A stretch of 39,484 bases of DNA from Burkholderiales bacterium (GTDB lineage: Bacteria > Pseudomonadota > Gammaproteobacteria > Burkholderiales > Thiobacteraceae), in NCBI GenBank assembly GCA_018781585.1, contig JADMJT010000003.1, positions 1-39,484 of the forward strand. The letters run 5' to 3'. The translations under genes and the position numbers were made by a program. Within the stretch, counting starts at the first letter, position 1. Each line of letters opens with the position of its first letter. Below, in pieces: positions 1 to 6,013 of the stretch. The notes below the pieces were generated by a model, which saw only the letters and a list, made by a program, of their open reading frames with translations, was not told the origin of the DNA and searched no databases.

Positions 1-908
1 GTCGCTTCAATCAGCTGATTTAAATCCACCGTTTCCAGCGGCTCGCTTTCCAGGCCGCGTGCGAAGGCCAGGAATTGGCCGATGATGGCATCCATGTCCT
101 CGATGTCTTGCACCATACCGCTTTGCGTGGCGGTATCGATTTTCCCTTGCAGCATTTCCACCGCCAGCCGCAAGCGGGTGAGGGGCGTGCGCAGATCGTG
201 CGAGACGCCGGCCAGCATGACCGTGCGCGCTTGATGCAGGCGCAGCAGATCGGTGTTCATTTGGTTGAAGCTGCGGGTGAGGGTGCGCAGTTCCGCCGGG
301 CCTTGTTCGGGAATCGGATCGGCTTGTTCGCCCAGGCCGATTTTTGTGGCGGCTTTGGCCAAGGCTTGCACCGGGCGATTGATGCGCGAGGCGATAAACC
401 ACGCGCCGATGAGCGCCAGCACCAGGCTCAGTGCACCCCACATGACCCACTGCAGCGGAATCATGCGCGCCACTTGTACGCGCGGCATGGCGACCCAGTA
501 TTCATCGTCCTCGATCTTGAAGCTGACCCACAGACCTGGCACTTCGCGTCGACCAAACGAGACTTGGGTGTCCTCACCCAAGCGCTGTTTGATGCGCTGC
601 TGCACCAGTTTAAAGAAAGGGCGCTGCGGCTGAAGGCCGGCCGATTCACCGGGGAAAGCGGGATAAATCCGGATGCCTTCTTGTTGATGCAGATCCATCA
701 AGAAAAAACGCCGCTTGGCGGGTTGCACTGCGATCAGCGCCGTGCGCGTCAACTGCACTACGCTGGAAGCTTGCTGGGCAATTTGCTGGGCGCGCGGCTC
801 GCGTTCGAGCCAGCGCACCATGGTGAACCAGGCAAGTTGGCTGATGATGATCAATAGCGCGAGCAGCATCACCGTGCGCCACAACAAGGTTTGCGGCCAA
901 AGTTTCAT
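1..908 (-). CDS. envZ: EnvZ-like osmosensor histidine kinase (3' end outside window)
   Basis: Inner-membrane sensor kinase that would phosphorylate the OmpR-type regulator encoded just upstream on the same strand. About 302 residues are visible and the frame is open to the window edge. A first membrane segment lies at about residues 12-30, a periplasmic sensor region at about 31-150, and a second membrane segment at about 155-173. A HAMP linker follows (SRINRPVQAL), then the dimerisation helix with the phospho-acceptor in VSHDLRTPLTRLR (His237). The ATP-binding domain is cut off by the window edge. The start ATG at 906-908 follows a region with no clear Shine-Dalgarno sequence, and a palindromic repeat begins about 20 bp upstream. 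The EnvZ assignment rests on the SHDLRTPLTRLR motif and the OmpR partner; related kinases such as RstB are alternatives. Confidence 0.85.
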   Translation of the reverse strand, partial: MKLWPQTLLWRTVMLLALLIIISQLAWFTMVRWLEREPRAQQIAQQASSVVQLTRTALIAVQPAKRRFFLMDLHQQEGIRIYPAFPGESAGLQPQRPFFKLVQQRIKQRLGEDTQVSFGRREVPGLWVSFKIEDDEYWVAMPRVQVARMIPLQWVMWGALSLVLALIGAWFIASRINRPVQALAKAATKIGLGEQADPIPEQGPAELRTLTRSFNQMNTDLLRLHQARTVMLAGVSHDLRTPLTRLRLAVEMLQGKIDTATQSGMVQDIEDMDAIIGQFLAFARGLESEPLETVDLNQLIEA

Positions 909-928
909 CTTAGAAACGCCAGTTCACG

Positions 929-1054
929 CCGCCAAGACGCCAAGTACGCCAAGCAACGCAAAGTCTCTTTGCGTTTTCTACAACCGCCCATTGGGTGATG
1001 TGCATGAATCCGCCAAAACCTTAGCGCGTCTTGGCGCTCTTGGCGTCTTGGCGG
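929..1054. repeat. Palindromic interspersed repeat (GCCAAGACGCCAAG type)
   Basis: Two 25-bp arms (929-953 and 1030-1054) are inverted complements with two mismatches; both carry GCCAAGACGCCAAG. Inside sits a perfect 9-bp hairpin, AACGCAAAG (955-963) / CTTTGCGTT (967-975), with a 3-nt loop. It lies between ompR and envZ, two genes that are usually adjacent. No protein is supported here. Confidence 0.75.
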
Positions 1055-1096
1055 TTTACTGATCCTTACATTATTCATGGCATGCCACATTGGCCA

Positions 1097-1267
1097 CAAA
1101 TCCCTCCTAGCCTCCCTTTGCTAAAGGGAGGAAGTTGTCCCAAGTAGTGTTCTGCGGGTGCCCCCCTTTGCACTGCGGAAGGGTCGCTGCGTAGCAGCGG
1201 GGAACCCACCGGCGTACTCCTTGCGGGTAAAAGGGGGGAAGGGGGGATTTGAAGTGCGTCATGATTT
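1097..1267. repeat. Interspersed repeat, CCTCCCTTTGCTAAAGGGAGG family, copy A
   Basis: Begins AAATCCCTCC and carries the hairpin CTCCCTTTGCTAAAGGGAG; it ends with the inverted counterpart GGGGGGATTTGAA and GTGCGTCATGATTT. It is homologous to the shorter copy at 2617-2730 but is expanded by an unrelated 58-bp repeat at 1173-1230. Together with the preceding repeat it fills the 390-bp gap between ompR and envZ; nothing else is visible in that gap. Confidence 0.75.
1173..1230 (+). repeat. Nested 58-bp repeat, shared with the mlaA coding region
   Basis: Starts CTGCGGAAGGGTCGCTGC, forms the hairpin CGCTGC-GTA-GCAGCG and continues with CCCACCGGCGT and CTTGCGGG. The reverse complement of 14201-14260, inside mlaA, matches it closely, with the same stem and a changed loop. 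It sits inside the larger repeat at 1097-1267 and is absent from the sister copy at 2617-2730. Confidence 0.75.
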
Positions 1268-1298
1268 ATGAAAAGCACAGTAATAACCATTTTTGGGT

Positions 1299-2024
1299 TC
1301 ATGGCGCAGGTGTCCCATCAGGCACGAATACATAGCCGAAGCCCCACACGGTTTGGATGTAGCGCGGCTTGGCCGGGTCGTCTTCGATCAGCTTGCGCAG
1401 GCGAGAGATTTGCACGTCGATGCTGCGGTCGAATGCTTCGTGCTCGCGGCCGCGCGCCAGCGCCATCAGCTTGTCGCGCGATAAGGGTTGGCGTGCATGC
1501 GTGACAAGTGTCTTGAGTAGGGCGAATTCGCCCGTGGTGAGCGCGAGCGCGTTGCCTTGCTTGCTGAAGCCGCGCGTCGCCAGATCAAGCAGAAAGGGGC
1601 CGAAAGCCACGCTGCCTTGCTGCGCCTCCGGCGCGCCGGGCAGGTTGGGGGCTTGTCGGCGCAAGATAGCGTGGATGCGCGCCAGCAACTCGCGCGGGTT
1701 GAAAGGCTTGGGCAGGTAATCGTCCGCGCCCATTTCCAGGCCGACAATGCGATCGATTTCGTCGCCCTTGGCGGTAAGCATGATGATGGGAATGCGCTCG
1801 CCATTGCCGCGCAGCCGTCGGCAAATGCTCAAGCCATCTTCGCCCGGCAACATCAGATCGAGCACGATCAGATCATAGCGGTTGCGTGCGAGCTGCTTAT
1901 CCATCTCTGCGCCATCATTCACCAACTCCACGGCAAAGCCTTGCTCGGCCAAGTATTTGCCGAGCAGGTCACGCAGGCGGAGATCGTCGTCCACCACTAA
2001 TAAGCGATGTTGGGGGGAATTCAT
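1299..2024 (-). CDS. ompR: OmpR-family response regulator
   Basis: DNA-binding response regulator of 241 residues, partner of the EnvZ-like kinase encoded downstream. An N-terminal receiver domain carries the acidic pocket (VVDDD), phospho-acceptor Asp56 in DLIVLDLMLPGEDG and the conserved Lys of MLTAKGDE. The C-terminal winged helix ends with the typical RYIQTVWGFGYVFVPDG. I start at MNSPQHRLLVVDDD (ATG at 2022-2024), because the longer frame to 2066 adds 14 residues not typical of the family; no strong Shine-Dalgarno sequence is seen. Regulators of this type control porins and osmotic responses in enterics; the regulon here is unknown. The kinase gene is separated by 390 bp of repeats, so co-transcription is likely but not certain. 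Confidence 0.9.
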   Translation of the reverse strand: MNSPQHRLLVVDDDLRLRDLLGKYLAEQGFAVELVNDGAEMDKQLARNRYDLIVLDLMLPGEDGLSICRRLRGNGERIPIIMLTAKGDEIDRIVGLEMGADDYLPKPFNPRELLARIHAILRRQAPNLPGAPEAQQGSVAFGPFLLDLATRGFSKQGNALALTTGEFALLKTLVTHARQPLSRDKLMALARGREHEAFDRSIDVQISRLRKLIEDDPAKPRYIQTVWGFGYVFVPDGTPAP

Positions 2025-2094
2025 GGTGCTTATGCTAACGGGAGCTGGGCTGCGGGAGAAGCACAATGTGACGAGATGTTGCCTGGGCGTGGCT

Positions 2095-2113
2095 TTGTAA
2101 CAAATTTTTACAA
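2095..2113. promoter_or_regulatory. Inverted repeat TTGTAA-N7-TTACAA, possible operator
   Basis: A perfect 6-bp inverted repeat in the short AT-rich region between the divergent ompR gene and the secreted-protein gene at 2214. The position suits a regulator acting on one or both promoters. The regulator is not known, and one short palindrome in AT-rich DNA could be chance. Confidence 0.3.
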
Positions 2114-2213
2114 TTGCACCTTAGCCGGAAACAGTTTATTTACAGCTGGGGCCTACGATGCAGCCATCGAGAAAACATAACTCGATTTGACCAAACTTTT
2201 AAGGAGTGAATTC

Positions 2214-2567
2214 ATGAAAACGACGATTAGCTTATTGTTAGCATCCCTCGCCATTTTTGCCGGCCAAGCCTATGCCGAACAAGGCGCACGGCATCACCGT
2301 CCGCGCGACCCCGGTGTAAATCAGCGCCAACATAACCAGCAAGATCGGATCAAGCAAGGCGTGCGCTCCGGGCAACTGACCAAGGAAGAAACGAGAGATT
2401 TGCGCAGCGAACAAAAGGCGATTCGCCAGGAAGAGCGCGCTTACAAGTCCGACGGAAAATTGACCAAAGAAGAGCGTAAAGATCTGCATCAGGATATGAA
2501 TGCTCTTTCCAAGGACATCTACCAAGAGAAGCACGACGGGGATGTGCGCCCGAAAGCGGTTAAATAA
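2214..2567 (+). CDS. Secreted small protein with two SG-LT-E-x-x-L type repeats
   Basis: Product of 117 residues. Residues 1-22 form a clear signal peptide (MKTTISLLLASLAIFAGQAYA), so the mature protein is periplasmic or exported. The mature part is very hydrophilic and helical, with two related units: RIKQGVRSGQLTKEETRDLR and the later SDGKLTKEERKDLHQDM. Similar uncharacterised proteins occur widely in proteobacteria; I know no assigned function. The unit spacing vaguely recalls degenerate EF-hand or helical-hairpin folds, and the next gene encodes a true EF-hand protein, which hints at a shared role. The start follows a good AAGGAG at 2201-2206 with 7-nt spacing, which rules out the earlier in-frame start at 2187. 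Confidence 0.8.
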   Translation: MKTTISLLLASLAIFAGQAYAEQGARHHRPRDPGVNQRQHNQQDRIKQGVRSGQLTKEETRDLRSEQKAIRQEERAYKSDGKLTKEERKDLHQDMNALSKDIYQEKHDGDVRPKAVK

Positions 2568-2616
2568 GCTCATTTCATTGATCTTTGCTTAAATCGTGCG
2601 TACCAACTTGGTCCCG

Positions 2617-2730
2617 CAAATCCCTCCCTGCCTCCCTTTGCTAAAGGGAGGGGCCTGTTCCAAGCAGTGTCCTGAGGGCGCCCACCTTTAGCAAAGGGGG
2701 GTAGGAGGGATTTGAAATGTGTCATGAATT
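2617..2730. repeat. Interspersed repeat, CCTCCCTTTGCTAAAGGGAGG family, copy B
   Basis: Begins CAAATCCCTCCCTGCCTCCC, carries a strong TTTGCTAAAGGGAGG hairpin, and ends with the inverted half (CACCTTTAGCAAAGGGGGG, then AGGAGGGATTTGAA). It ends 28 bp before the EF-hand gene. It is the simpler form of the repeat at 1097-1267, lacking the nested 58-bp segment. It fills most of the gap between the two secreted-protein genes. Confidence 0.75.
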
Positions 2731-2758
2731 TTGAAATGTTCAATATTCGGAGAAGATC

Positions 2759-3250
2759 ATGAGCAAATATCTTGCGATGTTATTAGCGCTTGGCCTATCG
2801 GGTGTGGCGATCGGCGCCGAGCCGCCGGCCAAGGCTGAGCGTGGGGCTCAACCCTGCGTGGACAAGAAACAACATTTTCAAAAACTTGATCTGGATAAGA
2901 ATGGCGCAATCAGTCGCGAGGAGGCCAAGACCCATGCACGCATGGATAAAGGCTTTGAGGCCATGGACACGAATAAGGACGGCCAAGTAACGGAGGCCGA
3001 ATACCGTGACTATGCCAAAGCACGTATGGAGCGGCATCGCGAAAAGGCGAAGACGGAGATGAAAGCGCGCTGGGATAAGGCCGATGCGAACGGCGACGGC
3101 ATGCTAAGCCGCGAAGAGGCCAAAGGCTCGTCTTATGTCATGAAGCATTTTGATGCGATCGATGCCGATAAAAATGGCCAAGTCAGCGAACAGGAAATAG
3201 CCGACTACATGAAATCGCATCGGCCACGTGAAGGCGGAAATCGAGGTTAA
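2759..3250 (+). CDS. Exported EF-hand calcium-binding protein (four EF-hands)
   Basis: Protein of 163 residues with an N-terminal signal peptide (about residues 1-20, cleavage near AIGA-E). It has four canonical calcium-binding loops: D44-E55 (DLDKNGAISREE), D70-E81 (DTNKDGQVTEAE), D109-E120 (DANGDGMLSREE) and D135-E146 (DADKNGQVSEQE). Each has the Asp/Asn ligands at positions 1, 3 and 5 and Glu at 12. It is therefore a calmodulin-like secreted or periplasmic calcium binder, possibly a sensor or buffer; the partner is unknown. GGAG precedes the ATG by about 7 nt. It follows another secreted protein gene on the same strand, but a repeat separates them. Confidence 0.9.
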   Translation: MSKYLAMLLALGLSGVAIGAEPPAKAERGAQPCVDKKQHFQKLDLDKNGAISREEAKTHARMDKGFEAMDTNKDGQVTEAEYRDYAKARMERHREKAKTEMKARWDKADANGDGMLSREEAKGSSYVMKHFDAIDADKNGQVSEQEIADYMKSHRPREGGNRG

Positions 3251-3392
3251 GCCACTCCGATGCGCGCCCCTTGTGGCGCGCAAGCAATTCGCAAATAATT
3301 AATGAAGCACGCTGATGCGAAACTCGTGCTGGGCGGCAAGTTTGCGATGTTGGATTTGTTGAAAGTTTAGTCTTGTCGGTGACGGGTGGCCC

Positions 3393-3453
3393 GTAGCGCC
3401 GGCATCCTTGCCGGCAGTTTGGCTCCATGTTGCCGGCAAGGATGCCGGCGCTA
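3393..3453. repeat. REP pair (BIME) upstream of tsaB
   Basis: Two inverted copies of the REP unit: GTAGCGCCGGCATCCTTGCC at 3393-3416 and its complement beginning TGCCGGCAAGGATGCCGGCG at 3431-3453, separated by 14 bp. Each unit contains GCCGGC-6 nt-GCCGGC and can fold on itself. The same unit brackets the transposase inside udg (4703-4763 and 5318-5378), but there the two halves face the opposite way. This pair lies 50 bp before tsaB. Confidence 0.9.
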
Positions 3454-3490
3454 TCCGTTCGTGGCCCCAGTATCCTTCGTGGTAAGGCTT

Positions 3491-3503
3491 TATAATGTCG
3501 GGA
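3491..3503 (+). promoter_or_regulatory. Possible -10 box directly before tsaB
   Basis: TATAAT at 3491-3496 ends only 6 nt before the tsaB ATG (3503). If used, transcription would begin at or next to the start codon, giving a leaderless message. This agrees with the absence of a Shine-Dalgarno sequence, but no convincing -35 box is visible. Confidence 0.3.
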
Positions 3504-4183
3504 TGCGACTCCTCGCGCTCGACACTTCTACCGAATATCTTTCCCTCGCGCTCTATCTCGACGGCGAAATCATTTGCCGTGAGACGCACGCGGGTATTCG
3601 TCATTCCGAACTGATTCTACCGATGCTGGAGGTGTTGTTGGTTGAGGCTGGAGTGAGCTTGACGAGCCTCGACGGCATTGCCTTTGGCCAGGGGCCGGGT
3701 ACTTTTACGGGCATTCGCATCGGCTGCGGCGTGGCCCAGGGCTTGGCTTTTGGTGCGGATTTGCCGGTGGTGGGGATTGCTACTTTGCTGGCGCTGGCCG
3801 AAAGTGTGGAACAAGATTGCGTCATTGCCTGTCTCGACGCGCGTATGGGCGAGGTGTATCACGCCGCTTACCGGCGCGAGGCGCCCACTGAAGGAGGCTG
3901 GCGCGAAATTCATGCGCCCGGTTTGTATGCGCCGCAAGCGACGCCGGTCGTTGAAGGTGACGATTGGGTCGGTGTCGGTAGTGGTTTTCGAGTGGGCGAA
4001 GGCGCGTTACGCCAACACTATGCGGGACAGGTGAAGCAGGTGTTCGATGATCGTTTCCCGCATGCGCGTGAGATCGCGCGCCTAGCGAGCCGACAATTGA
4101 GCTTGGGCCGTGGCGTACCCGCGTGGGAAACGGCGCCACTGTATATTCGTGACAAAGTCGCGCTGAAAACGAGCGAACGATGA
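3503..4183 (+). CDS. tsaB: tRNA t6A synthesis protein TsaB
   Basis: Subunit of the TsaBDE complex that transfers threonylcarbamoyl to A37 of ANN-decoding tRNAs; TsaB is the scaffold that pairs with the catalytic TsaD. The 226-residue product begins MRLLALDTSTEYLSLAL, the usual ASKHA-fold phosphate-1 motif, and carries FGQGPGTFTGIRIG and LDARMGEVYHA, both characteristic. I chose the ATG at 3503; the open frame runs back to 3386 but would then translate the REP pair, which is not part of the family. It overlaps rimI by 4 bp (ATGA), the conserved first step of the tsaB-rimI-udg operon. Confidence 0.95.
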   Translation: MRLLALDTSTEYLSLALYLDGEIICRETHAGIRHSELILPMLEVLLVEAGVSLTSLDGIAFGQGPGTFTGIRIGCGVAQGLAFGADLPVVGIATLLALAESVEQDCVIACLDARMGEVYHAAYRREAPTEGGWREIHAPGLYAPQATPVVEGDDWVGVGSGFRVGEGALRQHYAGQVKQVFDDRFPHAREIARLASRQLSLGRGVPAWETAPLYIRDKVALKTSER

Positions 4184-4641
4184 GCGCAGTGCCCAGCCAA
4201 GCTTTTTCTTTCCGCCCCATGAACAAAGACGATGTGGATGCGGTGATGGCGCTCGAACGCGAGTTGTATTCCTTTCCCTGGACGCCGGGCAATTTTAGCG
4301 ATTCGCTCCATGCCGGTTATAGCTGTTGGGTGTATGAATTCGGCTCGCATCTGGTGGGGTATGCAGTAATGATGCTGGCAGCGGGTGAGGCGCATGTGCT
4401 CAACATCGCCATCGGTCTTGACTGGCAGCGCCAAGGGCTAGGGCGGCGCTTGATGCAGCATCTGATCAAAGTCGCGCGCGAATACCGGGCCGAGATGATG
4501 TTTCTGGAAGTGCGGCCTTCGAATCGCGCGGCGCAACGTTTATATGACGATCTCGGTTTTAACGAAATCGCCACACGCAAACATTACTATCCAGCGCATG
4601 ACGGGCGCGAAGATGCGATTCTGATGGGGATGGCGCTATGA
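4180..4641 (+). CDS. rimI: Ribosomal protein S18 alanine N-acetyltransferase RimI
   Basis: GNAT-family acetyltransferase of 153 residues. RimI acetylates the N-terminal alanine of ribosomal protein S18 in enterics; homologues may act on other N-termini. Visible motifs are the acetyl-CoA binding loop DWQRQGLGRRLM, the strand before it (AHVLNIAIG), and the C-terminal RPSNRAAQRLYDDLGF with the conserved Asn and Tyr. The start overlaps the tsaB stop and the stop overlaps the next start, both through ATGA, so the three genes are translationally coupled. Nothing unusual in length or composition. Confidence 0.93.
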   Translation: MSAVPSQAFSFRPMNKDDVDAVMALERELYSFPWTPGNFSDSLHAGYSCWVYEFGSHLVGYAVMMLAAGEAHVLNIAIGLDWQRQGLGRRLMQHLIKVAREYRAEMMFLEVRPSNRAAQRLYDDLGFNEIATRKHYYPAHDGREDAILMGMAL

Positions 4642-5978
4642 AGCATTTGTCGCAGGAATGGCTGGCGGAGTTGAACCTGGTTCCGTTATGGCGGCAGCGT
4701 ACTGCCGGCAAGGATGCCGGCGCTACAACTGCACCTGTCGTAGCGCCGGCACCCCTGCCGGCAACTCAAAATAACCACCTGCAAGGTGTCCACAATCGCG
4801 GTTATCTCCCCCACCTGAAAGCCGAAGGCGGCATCTATTTCGTTACCTTCCGGCTGGCGGATAGTTTGCCGCAAAGCGCGCTGGATGAGCTGGAACGCAG
4901 CGCGCCGGAAACCCGCTCGAAACAAATTGAAACTTATCTCGATGCCGGGCATGGCGAGTGTTGCTTGCGCAAGCCTGAGATTGCTCAAATAGTGATCCAG
5001 GCGCTCAAGCAGTTCGAAGGCGAACGCTACGTGCTGCATGATTGGGTGGTGATGCCGAACCATGTGCACTTGGTGATTGAGCCACGCGGCGCGCATGCCT
5101 TGAGCGATATTTTGCATAGCTTGAAATCCTACACTGCGACCGAGGCGAACCGGAGCTTGAGCCGCCACGGCGCTTTCTGGCAGCACGAGAGTTACGACCG
5201 CTTGATACGCGGCCAAGCGGAGTTTGATCGCTGCGTGCAATACGTTCGAGAAAATCCCGTGCGCGCCAATCTGGCTGTGGCGCCTGATCAATATACTTAT
5301 GGTAGTGCTGGGTTTGTTGCCGGCAAGGATGCCGGCGCTACGACAGGCGAAGTTGTAGCGCCGGCATCCTTGCCGGCATTAGCCCCTGACGAGATCGCCC
5401 AACTAGACTGGCCGCAACTCAAACATGCGGCCGCGACCTGCACTGCCTGCGCGCTACACGCGCAGCGCACCCAGGCCGTGTTCGGCGTCGGCGACGAGCA
5501 AGCGGATTGGCTGTTCGTGGGCGAGGCGCCGGGCGCAGAGGAGGATCTGCAAGGTGAACCGTTCGTGGGTCAAGCCGGGAAGCTGCTCGACAATATGCTG
5601 GCCAGCATCGAACTCAAGCGCGGCGAGAAGGTGTATATCGCCAACGTGGTGAAATGTCGCCCGCCCGGCAACCGCAACCCGGAACCTGCCGAGGCGCGTG
5701 CCTGCGCGCCTTATCTCGATCGTCAAATTGAATTGATGCGCCCGAAGCTGATCGTCGCCTTGGGCAAGGTTGCGGCGGTGCGCCTGCTGGGGCGTGATGC
5801 CAGCATCGCCAGCCTGCGCGGCCAGGTCTTGGACTATCGCGGCACGCCGCTGATCATTACTTATCATCCTGCCTATTTGCTGCGCAGCCTGACGGACAAG
5901 GCCCGTGCCTGGGAGGATTTGTGTTTTGCCCGGGAGACTTTTCAGGGCTTGACGAAGCAAGCCTCCGCCACCATTTAG
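4638..5978 (+). CDS. Family-4 uracil-DNA glycosylase with an in-frame REP-associated transposase inserted
   Basis: One open frame of 446 residues containing two enzymes. Residues 1-21 (LAELNLVPLWRQR) look like the native N-terminal segment of Fe-S uracil-DNA glycosylase. Residues 22-42 are translated REP (AGKDAGATT, VVAPAPLPA). Residues about 48-218 are a full RAYT: GYLPH, FVTFRLADSLP, the HxH metal site MPNHVHLVI (His142, His144), probable catalytic Tyr186 in WQHESYDRLI and YVRENPVRANL. Residues 227-247 are REP again. The UDG domain follows: Cys268, Cys271, Cys340 and Cys356 for the 4Fe-4S cluster, GEAPGAEEDLQGEPFVGQAG, and HPAYLL. Between codons 13 and 76 there is no ATG, GTG or TTG, so the transposase appears to be made only through the udg start, which overlaps the rimI stop. 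UDG removes uracil from DNA; whether either half works here is unknown. Confidence 0.9.
   Translation: MKHLSQEWLAELNLVPLWRQRTAGKDAGATTAPVVAPAPLPATQNNHLQGVHNRGYLPHLKAEGGIYFVTFRLADSLPQSALDELERSAPETRSKQIETYLDAGHGECCLRKPEIAQIVIQALKQFEGERYVLHDWVVMPNHVHLVIEPRGAHALSDILHSLKSYTATEANRSLSRHGAFWQHESYDRLIRGQAEFDRCVQYVRENPVRANLAVAPDQYTYGSAGFVAGKDAGATTGEVVAPASLPALAPDEIAQLDWPQLKHAAATCTACALHAQRTQAVFGVGDEQADWLFVGEAPGAEEDLQGEPFVGQAGKLLDNMLASIELKRGEKVYIANVVKCRPPGNRNPEPAEARACAPYLDRQIELMRPKLIVALGKVAAVRLLGRDASIASLRGQVLDYRGTPLIITYHPAYLLRSLTDKARAWEDLCFARETFQGLTKQASATI
4703..4763. repeat. REP pair (BIME), left flank of the RAYT
   Basis: TGCCGGCAAGGATGCCGGCG at 4703 to 4726 and the inverted unit 4740-4763 (GTAGCGCCGGCACCCCTGCC), separated by 13 nt. 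The second unit differs from the consensus by two bases in its loop. It is translated as AGKDAGATT and VVAPAPLPA within the fusion protein. The spacer is nearly the reverse complement of the right-flank spacer (11 of 13). Confidence 0.92.
5318..5378. repeat. REP pair (BIME), right flank of the RAYT
   Basis: TGCCGGCAAGGATGCCGGCG at 5318 to 5341 and the inverted unit at 5355-5378 (GTAGCGCCGGCATCCTTGCC). It is translated as AGKDAGATT and VVAPASLPA, almost the same peptide as the left flank. Because the pair is palindromic as a whole, the left and right flanks are both direct and inverted copies of each other. Confidence 0.92.
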
Positions 5979-6013
5979 CTTTTATTCCCTTTTAACCCAT
6001 GGAGAAACCGATC

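Larger units (their letters stand above)
4703..5378 (+). mobile_element. RAYT element with flanking REP pairs, inserted in udg
   Basis: The segment from the left REP pair to the right REP pair contains the whole transposase domain and interrupts the udg coding sequence between its N-terminal helix and its Fe-S catalytic domain. Both ends carry the same arrangement: TGCCGGCAAGGATGCCGGCG, a 13-nt spacer, then the complement. RAYTs are HUH single-strand transposases related to IS200/IS605 TnpA and associated with REP hairpins. The length keeps the host frame. Exact insertion junctions cannot be fixed without an uninterrupted relative. Confidence 0.85.

Noticed and set aside
75-857. Long plus-strand frame opposite the envZ gene
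   Set aside because: The minus strand codes for a clear histidine kinase through the whole span with matching motifs; the plus-strand frame is its shadow.
3393-3453. REP pair before tsaB as an intrinsic terminator
   Set aside because: The hairpins are strong but no U-run follows on either strand, and the same units occur inside a coding sequence.
3386-3502. N-terminal extension of TsaB by 39 residues
   Set aside because: The extra residues are translated REP sequence, and the family starts at MRLLALDTS. The -10-like box also lies inside the extension.
4638-5978. Sequencing or assembly error as the explanation of the UDG-RAYT fusion
   Set aside because: Kept as an alternative, but three separate parts stay in one frame over 1.3 kb with all motifs intact, and the REP pairs are placed symmetrically; an error would more likely break the frame.
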